A stretch of 64,000 nt of DNA from CAYZJV01 sp964478945 (GTDB lineage: Bacteria; Spirochaetota; Spirochaetia; Sphaerochaetales; Sphaerochaetaceae), in assembly GCA_964478945.1 (NCBI GenBank), contig CAYZJV010000007.1:1-64000 (forward strand). The letters are read 5' to 3'. The position numbers and the translations under genes were made by a program. How positions within the stretch are numbered: the first letter of the stretch is position 1; the number at the start of each line of letters is the position of its first letter. Positions 25,148-33,953 of the stretch are shown here, one piece after another. The notes under the pieces were generated by a model. That model worked only from the letters and a program-made list of their open reading frames with translations. It ran no database searches and had not been told where the DNA came from.

Positions 25148-25551
25148 ACAAGGATACCATCGCTCCCTGTGGAATCATCTGTGATCTTTGTTATGGTTTT
25201 CAAAGGACCAAGGATCGATGCAAAGGATGCAATGCCGAGGGTTGGCATACTTCCCACTGCGAAAACTGTAGGATCAAGAACTGTCCCGAAAAACAGGGGG
25301 ACACCCATCTTCTCTGCATCGACTGCCCGAAGTTCCCTTGCAGAAGGATCCGTGATCTGGAAAAACGCTATACCATGCGTTATGGGGAGAGTCCCATCCA
25401 AAACATGAGGGAGATCAAGGAGGTTGGGCTTGAGGCTTTCATCACAAGACAAGAGGAACTTTGGAGATGCGATGTGTGCGGCGCGCTTCTCTGTGTCCAC
25501 AGGGACAGATGCCTATCCTGTTCTGCCGAACGTGTGGTTCAGAGCGAATAG
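25144..25551 (+). CDS. Cys-rich DUF3795-type protein
   Basis: This small cytoplasmic protein of 135 residues has 16 cysteines, mostly in CxxC or CxxxC pairs (APCGIICDLC, RCKGC, HCENCRIKNC, CIDCPKFPC, RCDVCG, RCLSC), typical of DUF3795 proteins and suggesting several Zn or Fe-S sites. Function is unknown. The ATG at 25144 overlaps the regulator stop (ATGA) and has GAAGGAG upstream, so it belongs to the ABC/two-component operon. Its last 13 bases overlap the end of the convergent gene at 25539. Confidence 0.75.
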   Translation: MNKDTIAPCGIICDLCYGFQRTKDRCKGCNAEGWHTSHCENCRIKNCPEKQGDTHLLCIDCPKFPCRRIRDLEKRYTMRYGESPIQNMREIKEVGLEAFITRQEELWRCDVCGALLCVHRDRCLSCSAERVVQSE

Positions 25552-26738
25552 AGGAAACAGTGTATCGTTGAGGTATAGTCTCCGGGTGGAACCGAGTTCG
25601 GTGTGAAATTCGGATCCAGGTAGATACTCAAATCCCCTTGCATCGTATACAGGTACGCAGTTTCGCCATGGGTTGGACTGACATTCGCCACAGTTGTCGA
25701 GGAAGATTGGAAGGCTGTATCAGTGGATCGTATGATCTCGGGTGTTGCATGGGGAACGGACGGTGCATACACCAACTCATAGTCGATTACCCCTCCATTG
25801 GATGAGGTGAAGGCAAAATCGGCAGCTGTTCCCGCTGAATTGGATGCGAAGTGGACCTTTGCCGATGTGTCCATCGAGTTGTAGGCCAATCTACCTACAG
25901 CAAACCTGTTGTTGAACGAGTTGCGTTGCATCAAATCCCGAATGGGAATTACTGCTGAACAGAGCCTATCGAGCTTGAAGAAGTAGGAATCAGGTTGGGG
26001 ATAGATATCGTTGGGGCGATTCCAACGGGGTACATAACCGGTCAGATACAATATAGAGGAAACTCCGTCACCATCGATGGCAATATTCAGTTCGAAACTG
26101 CCATATTGGCTCCACCACTTGTTTCCAAAGTAGTAGTTCTCAGTCCGTATCACGGTAAGGTCGATCCAGATGTAACGATAGGGGTGTACATATTTGTAGG
26201 TTCCACCGAACCCCCACTCGCCATACCCGTTGTACCCTCCGACATATTCGGAGGAAGTGGTATCGTACTCTTCCGGGCCAGCTCCCGAATCGATGGAAAA
26301 TGTATCGCCGGAAGATTGCAGTACGTGGTTGTTGTTCGGTAAAAATCGCTCGCGATCGGTATCGGTGGCATGGATCAATCCCTTGACGGTAGCCACCAGA
26401 AATACTCTGCGATACAGAGATGTGTCATCTGTTTTGGTATAATGGAAGTAGTTGCCGAGACTTGGTGCCACCATCGGTCCGATATTGGTTGCGACAAGGG
26501 TTTGGTTGGCGTTTCCTTCATACACGAACCGTCCCAAAAAGCCATCCCTGGTGTAGTATTCCCCGCTGGAATAGTTGGCTGGAACAGGTGATGGGCTATA
26601 ATCGGCCTCAGAAAGATCAAGATCGTCAAGCATGCCCGCACCACCGGCGGAGTCCCAGGACAGGGTGGCTGAATACAGATTGAGAGATATGGTGGAGAGT
26701 ATCAGTAGTACTCGCAATGTACGAAACAACAATTGCAT
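25539..26738 (-). CDS. Exported protein of unknown function
   Basis: The 399-residue product has a signal peptide (residues 1-23, ending NLYSA) and no other membrane helix. The mature part is rich in Tyr, Ser, Gly and Asn. It ends with LSIYLDPNFTPNSVPPGDYTS followed by a hydrophobic strand, which resembles the last beta-strand of pilus- or coat-type Ig folds (PxGxYxxxI), so a surface or matrix protein is possible. I do not recognise the family. Overlapping stops with the convergent DUF3795 gene leave no room for a terminator. Confidence 0.65.
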   Translation of the reverse strand: MQLLFRTLRVLLILSTISLNLYSATLSWDSAGGAGMLDDLDLSEADYSPSPVPANYSSGEYYTRDGFLGRFVYEGNANQTLVATNIGPMVAPSLGNYFHYTKTDDTSLYRRVFLVATVKGLIHATDTDRERFLPNNNHVLQSSGDTFSIDSGAGPEEYDTTSSEYVGGYNGYGEWGFGGTYKYVHPYRYIWIDLTVIRTENYYFGNKWWSQYGSFELNIAIDGDGVSSILYLTGYVPRWNRPNDIYPQPDSYFFKLDRLCSAVIPIRDLMQRNSFNNRFAVGRLAYNSMDTSAKVHFASNSAGTAADFAFTSSNGGVIDYELVYAPSVPHATPEIIRSTDTAFQSSSTTVANVSPTHGETAYLYTMQGDLSIYLDPNFTPNSVPPGDYTSTIHCFLYSL

Positions 26739-27012
26739 ACCTATTCTTTAACCTTCACTTATGTCACATCTTTACCAATACTAGCAAGATATCGCAATCG
26801 ATGCAATGCGAATGAAAGAATACTTTGGGAAATTGGTCGATTCTAGCCGATCGATCTACTCCCAACGACTTGGCAATCACTCCCTGGTGTAAATTTTGCC
26901 CCCTGTTTCAATATTTGTTCCCCATTTTGTCGAGTGGAGTACCCACCAACTTCATGGTTCGAAGAAAAACCGTGTTACAATGACTCGGTTGTTGTGATTG
27001 GGGAGGGGTTCA
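26739..27012. other. Divergent intergenic region before the membrane-bound AraC regulator
   Basis: This 274-base gap between divergent genes has no ORF with a ribosome site. The only promoter sign I can support is TACAAT at 26976-26981 on the plus strand, 32 bases before the regulator start, with a poor -35. No tRNA or riboswitch was seen. Confidence 0.5.
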
Positions 27013-29295
27013 GTGGATTCACAAGCGTTCTTGCGGCCAAGAAACAAAATCGATTATAGGAATTCAGGCAATCTCATCTCCCGTTTCATCCTAGCCATCG
27101 CGCTTTGCTTCATAGCCACCGCAATCATGCAATACTTCACTTTTTCGATGGTGAAGAAAGATCTTCGCGATCGCAACAGTGCGATCTTGAAAACCGCCAG
27201 CGATATCGTGGATGTGCATCTTGAGGAAGCGAGGCGGCTTTCCCTACTGCTATTGCGAAATCCAAATATCAACGAATACATCTCACAGGAGGCCGTTGAT
27301 CCCGGATCTCCCTCCATCCAAAAGGTCATCGATGCCCAACAGACATTGAATTCGTTGAAGTCGCTCAATCCCTTGATACTCGATATCTACATCTACTCCA
27401 AAGCCAGTGATTATCTGTTGAGTGCTGAAAATGCATTTCTCGATCTTTCAAAGGTATATGACAATCTCTTGGCATTCGAAGGGTATTCACTCGAACAATG
27501 GAGGCACCAGTTTCTCAAGAAACCCGATAGGAACAGGTATCATCCCATGGTGACGGCTCTCGTGAGAGGATTGCCGAAGGAGGTGATTCCGTTCGGGCAA
27601 TCATTTCCCTTGGGAAATCCCATTGGCAATACCGGTAAAGTCATCATGTTGCTTTCAGGGTCCTATCTTTCCCAATTGCTAGCCCGTCAGGATCTTGGAG
27701 AACACGGTTGGAGCTATATGATCGATATGGAGGGCAATGTCCTTGGATCCTACAAAGGTGAACAACGCGATTCGTTGGTACTCATCGATTCCGAGGGTCT
27801 TCAATCCAATGGCGAAATCCATCGTGAGGTCACCATCAATGGGGAACGGTGTATTGTATTCGAGACTCGGACGGAACTTTCGGGACTCAAGATGGTTTCC
27901 GTGCTTCCACTTCATGATATTCGCAATAGGATCAACTACCAATGGATCGTATTCGCGGTGGTCTCTCTTGCGTTGCTCATCGCCCTCTCCATCTATGCTT
28001 TGGTCATTATCGGGACACAGTACCGACAATGGAACTCAATTCGTCTCCTGGTGCTCGATGGTGGAAGTGGCGGAAAGGCATCCTACATCCCGTACGAAGA
28101 GGTTCGACAAAGAATCACTGAAATCGTCTCTTCAACCAAAGGATTGCCTGGAAACAAGCAAGAACTTCCCATCCGTGACCATTTCTGCCACCGACTGCTC
28201 GGTGGAGGTTTCACCAATGAGGAGGAACTACGTACTTTCATTTCCTACAACCGCATCGAGGTACCTACAGAAGACAGATATTTCCAGGTAGGTCTGGTAA
28301 CCTTGGGTGATAGGGATGAACCCATGGTTCTGCATGAACAATTGGAGGATTTGGCTTTCATTCGAATGAATCTCTCCTATTCGCTGGAAGAGCTGTTTTC
28401 CACTACCCATCTGCTCTACCACAACTATAGAAACGATACCCAGTTCATTGTCTGGGACAGCGACAAGACGAGACTCACCGAGTCCGTCAGGAGGTTGTGG
28501 GAACAAATCCACTCGGCCTGTCCCAATCCGATCTCGATGTATGTGAGTTCAGTGAAGACTTCGCTCATCTCCTCCACCCTCTCACAACTTGAAGTCAACC
28601 AAACCAAGCACTGTGTGGGCAAATCAACAGGAACAGGGTTCTATCGATATGAGGATCTTCCTGGCAAAGAGGATACATTCCATTACCCGATGGAGATTGA
28701 AAATCGTCTGGTAAATTCGGTCTTGAGGGGAGACACGACCGATCTGATGAAACTGCTCGATGACCTGCAGGTGGCGAATTTTCATCAAAGGACCCTCACC
28801 AAAGAGGCGCTCCAATCTTTCAAACAAGCACTGCATCGTAGTGCCTGCAGATTGCATGAACAATTGCCCCACACCATTCCGCTGTGTGGGTCGTTCGGGA
28901 CTTTCGATGAAGCTTCTTCGCAATTTCTTCGATTATGCCAACATGTGAACGATAGGAAAAACGACAAGAACCTCCTTCTCCAGGAATCCATCAGGAAGTA
29001 TATTGAGGAGAATTTTTCCAATCCTCTTCTCAACCTCGCCACAGTTGCACATGCCATGCAGCAAAAGGAGAGTTCCCTCTACTATTTCTTCACCCGTCAT
29101 ATGCGTACCAGTTTTGCCCAATATGTGGAGGAATTTCGACTTGAACAGGCACGCGGAATGCTCTTGCAGGATTATGATCGACCGATCAATGAGATCGCCC
29201 AAGCGGTCGGTTATGCGAACCCGCAGACTTTCCGCCGGGCATTCAAGAAACATCAAGAAATCACTCCATCGGCATACCGGGACTTGAATGCATGA
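27013..29295 (+). CDS. Membrane-anchored AraC-family regulator
   Basis: This 760-residue one-component regulator has a transmembrane helix near residues 22-44, an extracytoplasmic sensor region (about 45-305, Cache-like in length), and a second helix near 312-335. A long cytoplasmic region follows, then a C-terminal AraC DNA-binding domain (about 655-760) with NPLLNLATVAHAMQQKESSL and the second helix-turn-helix ending VGYANPQTFRRAFKKH. GTG 27013 has GGGGAGG upstream. Similar proteins control sugar-uptake and glycosidase genes in response to extracellular sugars. It converges on an LplA-type binding-protein gene and is therefore a likely regulator of the locus. Confidence 0.85.
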   Translation: MDSQAFLRPRNKIDYRNSGNLISRFILAIALCFIATAIMQYFTFSMVKKDLRDRNSAILKTASDIVDVHLEEARRLSLLLLRNPNINEYISQEAVDPGSPSIQKVIDAQQTLNSLKSLNPLILDIYIYSKASDYLLSAENAFLDLSKVYDNLLAFEGYSLEQWRHQFLKKPDRNRYHPMVTALVRGLPKEVIPFGQSFPLGNPIGNTGKVIMLLSGSYLSQLLARQDLGEHGWSYMIDMEGNVLGSYKGEQRDSLVLIDSEGLQSNGEIHREVTINGERCIVFETRTELSGLKMVSVLPLHDIRNRINYQWIVFAVVSLALLIALSIYALVIIGTQYRQWNSIRLLVLDGGSGGKASYIPYEEVRQRITEIVSSTKGLPGNKQELPIRDHFCHRLLGGGFTNEEELRTFISYNRIEVPTEDRYFQVGLVTLGDRDEPMVLHEQLEDLAFIRMNLSYSLEELFSTTHLLYHNYRNDTQFIVWDSDKTRLTESVRRLWEQIHSACPNPISMYVSSVKTSLISSTLSQLEVNQTKHCVGKSTGTGFYRYEDLPGKEDTFHYPMEIENRLVNSVLRGDTTDLMKLLDDLQVANFHQRTLTKEALQSFKQALHRSACRLHEQLPHTIPLCGSFGTFDEASSQFLRLCQHVNDRKNDKNLLLQESIRKYIEENFSNPLLNLATVAHAMQQKESSLYYFFTRHMRTSFAQYVEEFRLEQARGMLLQDYDRPINEIAQAVGYANPQTFRRAFKKHQEITPSAYRDLNA

Positions 29296-29322
29296 AGCCA
29301 CCAGCTGCATAGCGGTGGCTTC
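29294..29322. terminator. Hairpin between convergent genes
   Basis: GAAGCCACC and GGTGGCTTC form a 9-bp stem, extended by GCT/AGC inside it, located between the AraC regulator and the binding-protein gene. It has no T-run on either strand, so termination is likely but unproven. Confidence 0.55.
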
Positions 29323-29348
29323 AAGGGATTACGCAATCCTTCGAATGT

Positions 29349-31040
29349 CTAGTTGAACTGTCTGTCGTAGGCGGTCTGCATATTCTCAAGTATGGCAGAC
29401 AACTGGAGCTTCTCAAGATTCTTCAAATGATCGTTCCAAGCGGCATCGTCGTTCACATCGGTTGTCCCAACGATAAAACGTATGGTGCTCTGGCGGATGT
29501 AGTTGGCGAGCTCGGCTTTAACCGTTGAGAATTCTTCGGTCTCATCTACGGTATAACGGAGTGTGGGAACTTCGAGTTCGGTATGTTCGTACGGTTTGTA
29601 GAGATCATGGGTCTCATCATACAACACCTTCTCGTTGTTTGCGGCGGCATAATACTCACCACCGAGATCAACCGCCTGTCCATTGCGGAAACGGGCACTC
29701 TCTGCGATCAATTCTCCTTGTATGAAGGTGACATTCTGGGGATCCTTGTCATTCCAAGGTTTCAACTGTTTCCAGATGGCAGGTTCTCCGTCCAAGCCCA
29801 CATCACCATCCTCAGCCCATGCCCAGGCATCGTTCTCAAATCCATACTTCTGTGTCAATGTCCCTTCCATGCTGTAGAAGTAGTCGGCCCATCGCATCAG
29901 TACTTCGGGATGTTCGACCTCGGAGCTTACGATGAATCGTCCAGTTTGGGGGTTCTGGAGGAATACGGTACTATATTGGGCTCCATCGGGACCTGCGACC
30001 GGGGCGATCGCCCTGAAGTTCTTGAATCGCTGGCCATCCACTGTGGAGAACATTCCCCTCCAACCACCGGCAGCCAAACCCACCACGGGTTCGGAGGAAC
30101 TTTCGACCAATTGGGTCAACTGGCTGCTGTCCTGTGTGAACGAACCGTTGTAGATCAAACCTTCACGATACAATTTGTTGAGGAATTTCAATCCTTCGCG
30201 GAAGGCATCCTTGTTCACGATGGTATCGACCTTGTCTCCATCCATGATATAGCCCATGTTCGCTTCAGGTCCCGCGGAAATGTTGGTGTCGAGATCACTA
30301 TAGATGAAAGCATTCATGATCCATCTTTCCACATGGTCGTTCCAACCGACGATCGAACCGGCCAAAGGAATCTCATCCTTCTTTCCGTTTCCATTCGGAT
30401 CCTGTTCTTTGATCGCGACCAACAACCGGTACAGGTCTTCTGTGGTTTTCGGGGCTTCCATTCCAAGCGCATCAAGGAACGGTTGGTAGATATACATCTT
30501 GGCGGCATTCGTACAGTGGTAGCAAGCCTCCAGCCTGGGAAGCGAGTAGATGTTGCCATCGGTACTGGTGATGAATCCTCTCGATCCGGGGAATTCATCG
30601 AGGGCCGCACTCAGATTCGGCATGGTGGTCCCGTTGATGAACTCGTTGAGTGGAAGGAAAAGGCCTTCCTCGGTTCCATAGAGTGCTTCCATGTCGGGAG
30701 TCACATTGTCGAATCCCCAGAATGCATCGGGGTAGTCTCCACTGGCCAATACCAGTGACAATCGTTCCGCCCTTGCCTGTTCGGGAACCATGATCCAATT
30801 GATCTTCACACCGGTCTTCTCCTCGAGATACTTAGAGAATTCGTTCGTGTTGTAATCGATGACGGCAGAAGGTTGCACGATCATGATGTCGTAGGTTACG
30901 GGAGAAGTGACGATCGGGTAGGTTCCCGGATCGGTCATCTCAACCGCCTCGACAACTTGTGGTTCCTGCTGTCCGCCGGCGAAGATCATCGGTGTTGCCA
31001 ACACCATCAGCAACACTACCATCAGAATACTTTTTTTCAT
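29349..31040 (-). CDS. Extracellular solute-binding protein (LplA family)
   Basis: This large binding protein of an oligosaccharide-type ABC importer has 563 residues and a signal peptide over residues 1-21 (ending MIFAGGQQEP). Lengths near 550 and the segments NEFSKYLEEKTGVKINWIMV and RLSLVLASGDYPDAF identify the LplA/YtcQ-type family, which handles larger glycans. AGGAGG lies 6 bases before the ATG at 31040. It is the last gene of a unit with an AraC regulator and two permeases. No ATPase gene is present; such systems share an MsmX-type ATPase encoded elsewhere. Confidence 0.9.
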   Translation of the reverse strand: MKKSILMVVLLMVLATPMIFAGGQQEPQVVEAVEMTDPGTYPIVTSPVTYDIMIVQPSAVIDYNTNEFSKYLEEKTGVKINWIMVPEQARAERLSLVLASGDYPDAFWGFDNVTPDMEALYGTEEGLFLPLNEFINGTTMPNLSAALDEFPGSRGFITSTDGNIYSLPRLEACYHCTNAAKMYIYQPFLDALGMEAPKTTEDLYRLLVAIKEQDPNGNGKKDEIPLAGSIVGWNDHVERWIMNAFIYSDLDTNISAGPEANMGYIMDGDKVDTIVNKDAFREGLKFLNKLYREGLIYNGSFTQDSSQLTQLVESSSEPVVGLAAGGWRGMFSTVDGQRFKNFRAIAPVAGPDGAQYSTVFLQNPQTGRFIVSSEVEHPEVLMRWADYFYSMEGTLTQKYGFENDAWAWAEDGDVGLDGEPAIWKQLKPWNDKDPQNVTFIQGELIAESARFRNGQAVDLGGEYYAAANNEKVLYDETHDLYKPYEHTELEVPTLRYTVDETEEFSTVKAELANYIRQSTIRFIVGTTDVNDDAAWNDHLKNLEKLQLSAILENMQTAYDRQFN

Positions 31041-31091
31041 CTGATCCTCCTTATATTCCGATCGCATCTGCGAAGGGATTGCATATGATTC

Positions 31092-31997
31092 TCACCCTTT
31101 GACCGAACCGATCATGACCCCTTTGACAAAATGGCGCTGCACAAAGGGATACACCACCAACAAGGGAATACTCGCCACCACGATCAGTGAATAACGTACG
31201 GTCTCCGCCAAACCTTGTTTGTTTATGGCTGCCGCAACATCGGTCATCATCGACGCATTCGTCTTGTTGATGATCAGGATATTGCGCAATACGATCTGCA
31301 AGGGATACAACGATTGGTCCTGTAAGAAAACGAGGGCATCGAAATAACTGTTCCATATGACCACTCCATAAAAGAGGGCCATGACCGCAACAATGGCTCC
31401 ACTTAAGGGGAATACGATCTTGAAGAGGAAATAGAGGTCCGAACATCCATCGATTTGTGCGGCATCGTATAATTCATCGGTAATGGTTTCCGCGAGAAAG
31501 GTCCGCATGATGATCACATTCCACACATTGATCGCATTGGGAAGAATCAAAGCAAACCGCGTATCATAGATTCCCAAGTTCCTCACTACAAGATACAAAG
31601 GTACCAATCCACCGCTGAACAGCATGGTGAACATGATGAACGCGGTGACCAACTTCCGACCATGGAATTCCTTCCTGGAAAGAGGGTATGCAAGCAACAT
31701 CGAAAGCATGACGCTTACGAACGTACCCGAGATCACATAGAGGATGGAGTTGAGATACCCTCTCCCGATTTGGCTATTGCTGAACACCGCCTTGTAGCTT
31801 GCCAAGCTCCAGTCGACCGGCCACAACCACACTCTTCGTTCGATCACCGCTTGCGGGTCACTAAATGAACTGCTGATGATGTATACCAACGGATACAGCA
31901 CGATCAGAAAGAAGAAGCCAAGAAAGATGTTGTTCAATACATCGAAGACACTATCGGCAAACAATTTGTTGGATCTCTTTTTGAAAAGTCTCACCAT
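31092..31997 (-). CDS. Carbohydrate ABC permease (YtcP family)
   Basis: This inner-membrane permease of 301 residues has six helices, with the binding-protein-dependent permease loop EAA-type motif DELYDAAQIDGCSDLYFLFKI (shown here as its region near residues 185-205). I chose ATG 31997, which overlaps the upstream permease stop and follows GGGGGA. A longer frame from 32030 lies inside that gene. It pairs with the permease at 31991-32926. Confidence 0.88.
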   Translation of the reverse strand: MVRLFKKRSNKLFADSVFDVLNNIFLGFFFLIVLYPLVYIISSSFSDPQAVIERRVWLWPVDWSLASYKAVFSNSQIGRGYLNSILYVISGTFVSVMLSMLLAYPLSRKEFHGRKLVTAFIMFTMLFSGGLVPLYLVVRNLGIYDTRFALILPNAINVWNVIIMRTFLAETITDELYDAAQIDGCSDLYFLFKIVFPLSGAIVAVMALFYGVVIWNSYFDALVFLQDQSLYPLQIVLRNILIINKTNASMMTDVAAAINKQGLAETVRYSLIVVASIPLLVVYPFVQRHFVKGVMIGSVKG

Positions 31998-32926
31998 AGA
32001 CTTGATTCCCCCTTCCTCTTTGCCAGCCAATTGAACGTGAGTATCAACACCACATTGATGCAGGAATTCAATAGACCTATGGCGGTGGAATAACTGAAAT
32101 CGTTGTTCACCAACCCAATCTTGTACACATAGGTGGACATGATCTCGGCTGTTTCGAGATTGAGGGGATTCTGCATGAGGAAGGCTTTTTCAAATCCCAC
32201 ACTCATCACATACCCCATATTGAGGATTAACATGATCACGATGGTCGGTTTGATGGTGGGAAGGTCGATGTACCAGACCTTCTGAAACTTGTTCACACCA
32301 TCCACCTTGCCCGCTTCATACATTTCCACATTGACACTCGAGAGGGCCGCAAGATAGATGATCGCATTGTAGCCGGTATTTTGCCAAATCGCCGACCATA
32401 CATAGATATGTCTGAAGAGCTCGGGTTTCCCCATGAAATTCATGGGCTCCCTACCGAACAATGTCCTGATCGTGTTGAATAGTCCCAATGCAGGATCCAT
32501 GAATTGCATGAGAATGGCCACCAACACCACAGTGGAAATGAAATAGGGAGCATAGGTGACCATCTGCACGGTTTTCTTCCACATGCGTTTGTTCACTTCG
32601 TTGAGGCAAATGGCAAGCAAGACCGCCAAAGGTATGGAGGCGAGCAGGGCATACATGCTCAATGAGAATGTGTTCCATATGATTTGCCAGGAAGAGGGGT
32701 TGGCGAAGAATTTTGAAAAGTTGTTCAATCCGACCCAAGGACTTCCCCATATGCCTCTAGTGACACGATATTTCTTGAATGCGAGCAATATCCCATACAT
32801 CGGCACATATTTGAACAGTATGAAATAGGTGATCGGTAGAGCGATGATGACATAGAATTGCCAATGTTTGGCAATCATCCTCCACCTCTTGTTCATGGCG
32901 ACACTCACCATGGATTGTTCTCTCAT
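31991..32926 (-). CDS. Carbohydrate ABC permease (LplB family)
   Basis: The partner permease has 311 residues and six helices, with the cytoplasmic EAA loop recognisable around VEMYEAGKVDGVNKFQKVWY. ATG 32926 has GGAGGAA 6 bases upstream; the longer frame to 33154 runs into the AraC gene. The N-terminal segment ALPITYFILFKYVPMYGILL is typical for LplB/YteP proteins. Confidence 0.9.
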   Translation of the reverse strand: MREQSMVSVAMNKRWRMIAKHWQFYVIIALPITYFILFKYVPMYGILLAFKKYRVTRGIWGSPWVGLNNFSKFFANPSSWQIIWNTFSLSMYALLASIPLAVLLAICLNEVNKRMWKKTVQMVTYAPYFISTVVLVAILMQFMDPALGLFNTIRTLFGREPMNFMGKPELFRHIYVWSAIWQNTGYNAIIYLAALSSVNVEMYEAGKVDGVNKFQKVWYIDLPTIKPTIVIMLILNMGYVMSVGFEKAFLMQNPLNLETAEIMSTYVYKIGLVNNDFSYSTAIGLLNSCINVVLILTFNWLAKRKGESSLW

Positions 32927-32948
32927 CGGCTGTTCCTCCACACACGAT

Positions 32949-32963
32949 TTTCCCATTGGGAAA
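32949..32963. promoter_or_regulatory. Dyad upstream of the LplB-type permease
   Basis: TTTCCC-ATT-GGGAAA is a perfect 6-3-6 inverted repeat, 22 bases before the permease start, in a 100-base gap after the araC gene. It is a candidate operator for one of the two local AraC regulators or a LacI-type protein. There is no experimental support. Confidence 0.35.
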
Positions 32964-33026
32964 GGGTACCATAAAGCGTCATTTGTTCTGAAAGGATGCG
33001 CTTTTACGAAAAAACGGGAGGCAAAA

Positions 33027-33848
33027 TCATTCCTGGGGGGCGTTTTTTCCAAAACTTCTGAAGAGCTTGCGATAATGGGCGGGAGCATGTCCCTCCATTC
33101 GCTTGAACTCCTTGCTGAAGTGGGAACGATCATGGAAGCCGGTTTCTTCGGCAATCAATTCGATGGGATAGTCGGTGTGCTGCAGCATCTGGGCAGCTCT
33201 GCTGATCCGAAGTCGACGTACATATTCCTGGGGTGTCCGTCGCATCTCGGAGAGGAATCTCCGTCTCAGCGTATCGGGTGAAAAACCACCGATACGTGCC
33301 AATGCATCGTTGTCAATCGATTCTCCAAGATGCTGTTCGATGAAGGATACGACCTTATGCATCGCAGCATCACCATCTGTTCGATCCTCGACCGAAGACA
33401 ACACATAGGATAGTGCGCGACTGAGACCTGAATACATAAGCAGCCTATGCGACAACAACGCTGTCGGTTGTAGCAAGGCCGCCTTGAACCGAAAGAAATC
33501 AATTGGTCCAAAGACCTTCGCCGATGAAATTGGCCATATTCCTTGAACATTGGAATTCCCACTTTCCAATACCCGAAAATGAATGTACAAGTGCTCCGAT
33601 ACCGCCTGAACAATCGGAACATAGGAAGTGTTGGGTCCTATCAGGTACACCACATCTTGATCAAACATATACAAATCGTCTTCATACCGTAGTCCTGCAC
33701 CCGGTCCATCATTCCAATAGAGTTTCCAGCAAGGCCTTATCTGTTCTGCGGTCAACCACCATGCATCGAGTTTCACCACATCAAAGAAATCGACCACCAA
33801 TTCGGGTTGTCGCCATACTTCAGCGATTATTGCACCGGTTCCCGACAT
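33027..33848 (-). CDS. AraC-family transcriptional regulator
   Basis: This soluble regulator of 273 residues has an N-terminal cupin-like effector domain (about 10-150) and a C-terminal AraC helix-turn-helix pair (about 170-265), with IDNDALARIGGFSPDTLRRR and ELIAEETGFHDRSHFSKEFK. ATG 33848 has TTGGAGG upstream. It lies between the importer genes, which it precedes on the same strand, and the divergent fucosidase operon, so it is well placed to control both in response to an imported sugar such as fucose. Confidence 0.9.
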   Translation of the reverse strand: MSGTGAIIAEVWRQPELVVDFFDVVKLDAWWLTAEQIRPCWKLYWNDGPGAGLRYEDDLYMFDQDVVYLIGPNTSYVPIVQAVSEHLYIHFRVLESGNSNVQGIWPISSAKVFGPIDFFRFKAALLQPTALLSHRLLMYSGLSRALSYVLSSVEDRTDGDAAMHKVVSFIEQHLGESIDNDALARIGGFSPDTLRRRFLSEMRRTPQEYVRRLRISRAAQMLQHTDYPIELIAEETGFHDRSHFSKEFKRMEGHAPAHYRKLFRSFGKNAPQE

Positions 33849-33907
33849 TATGTTCCTCCAATGAATTTGCATCTATTTTACACATAATAAATGATATTTA
33901 CCATATA

Positions 33908-33935
33908 TTTGCCTATCAAAAGCATCTATTATACT
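33908..33935 (+). promoter_or_regulatory. Probable promoter of the fucosidase operon
   Basis: TTTGCC (33908-33913), a 16-base spacer and TATACT (33930-33935), 18 bases before the fucosidase start. The -35 is weak, consistent with an activator-dependent promoter. Confidence 0.45.
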
Positions 33936-33953
33936 CTTACAGGAGGTTCCCAC

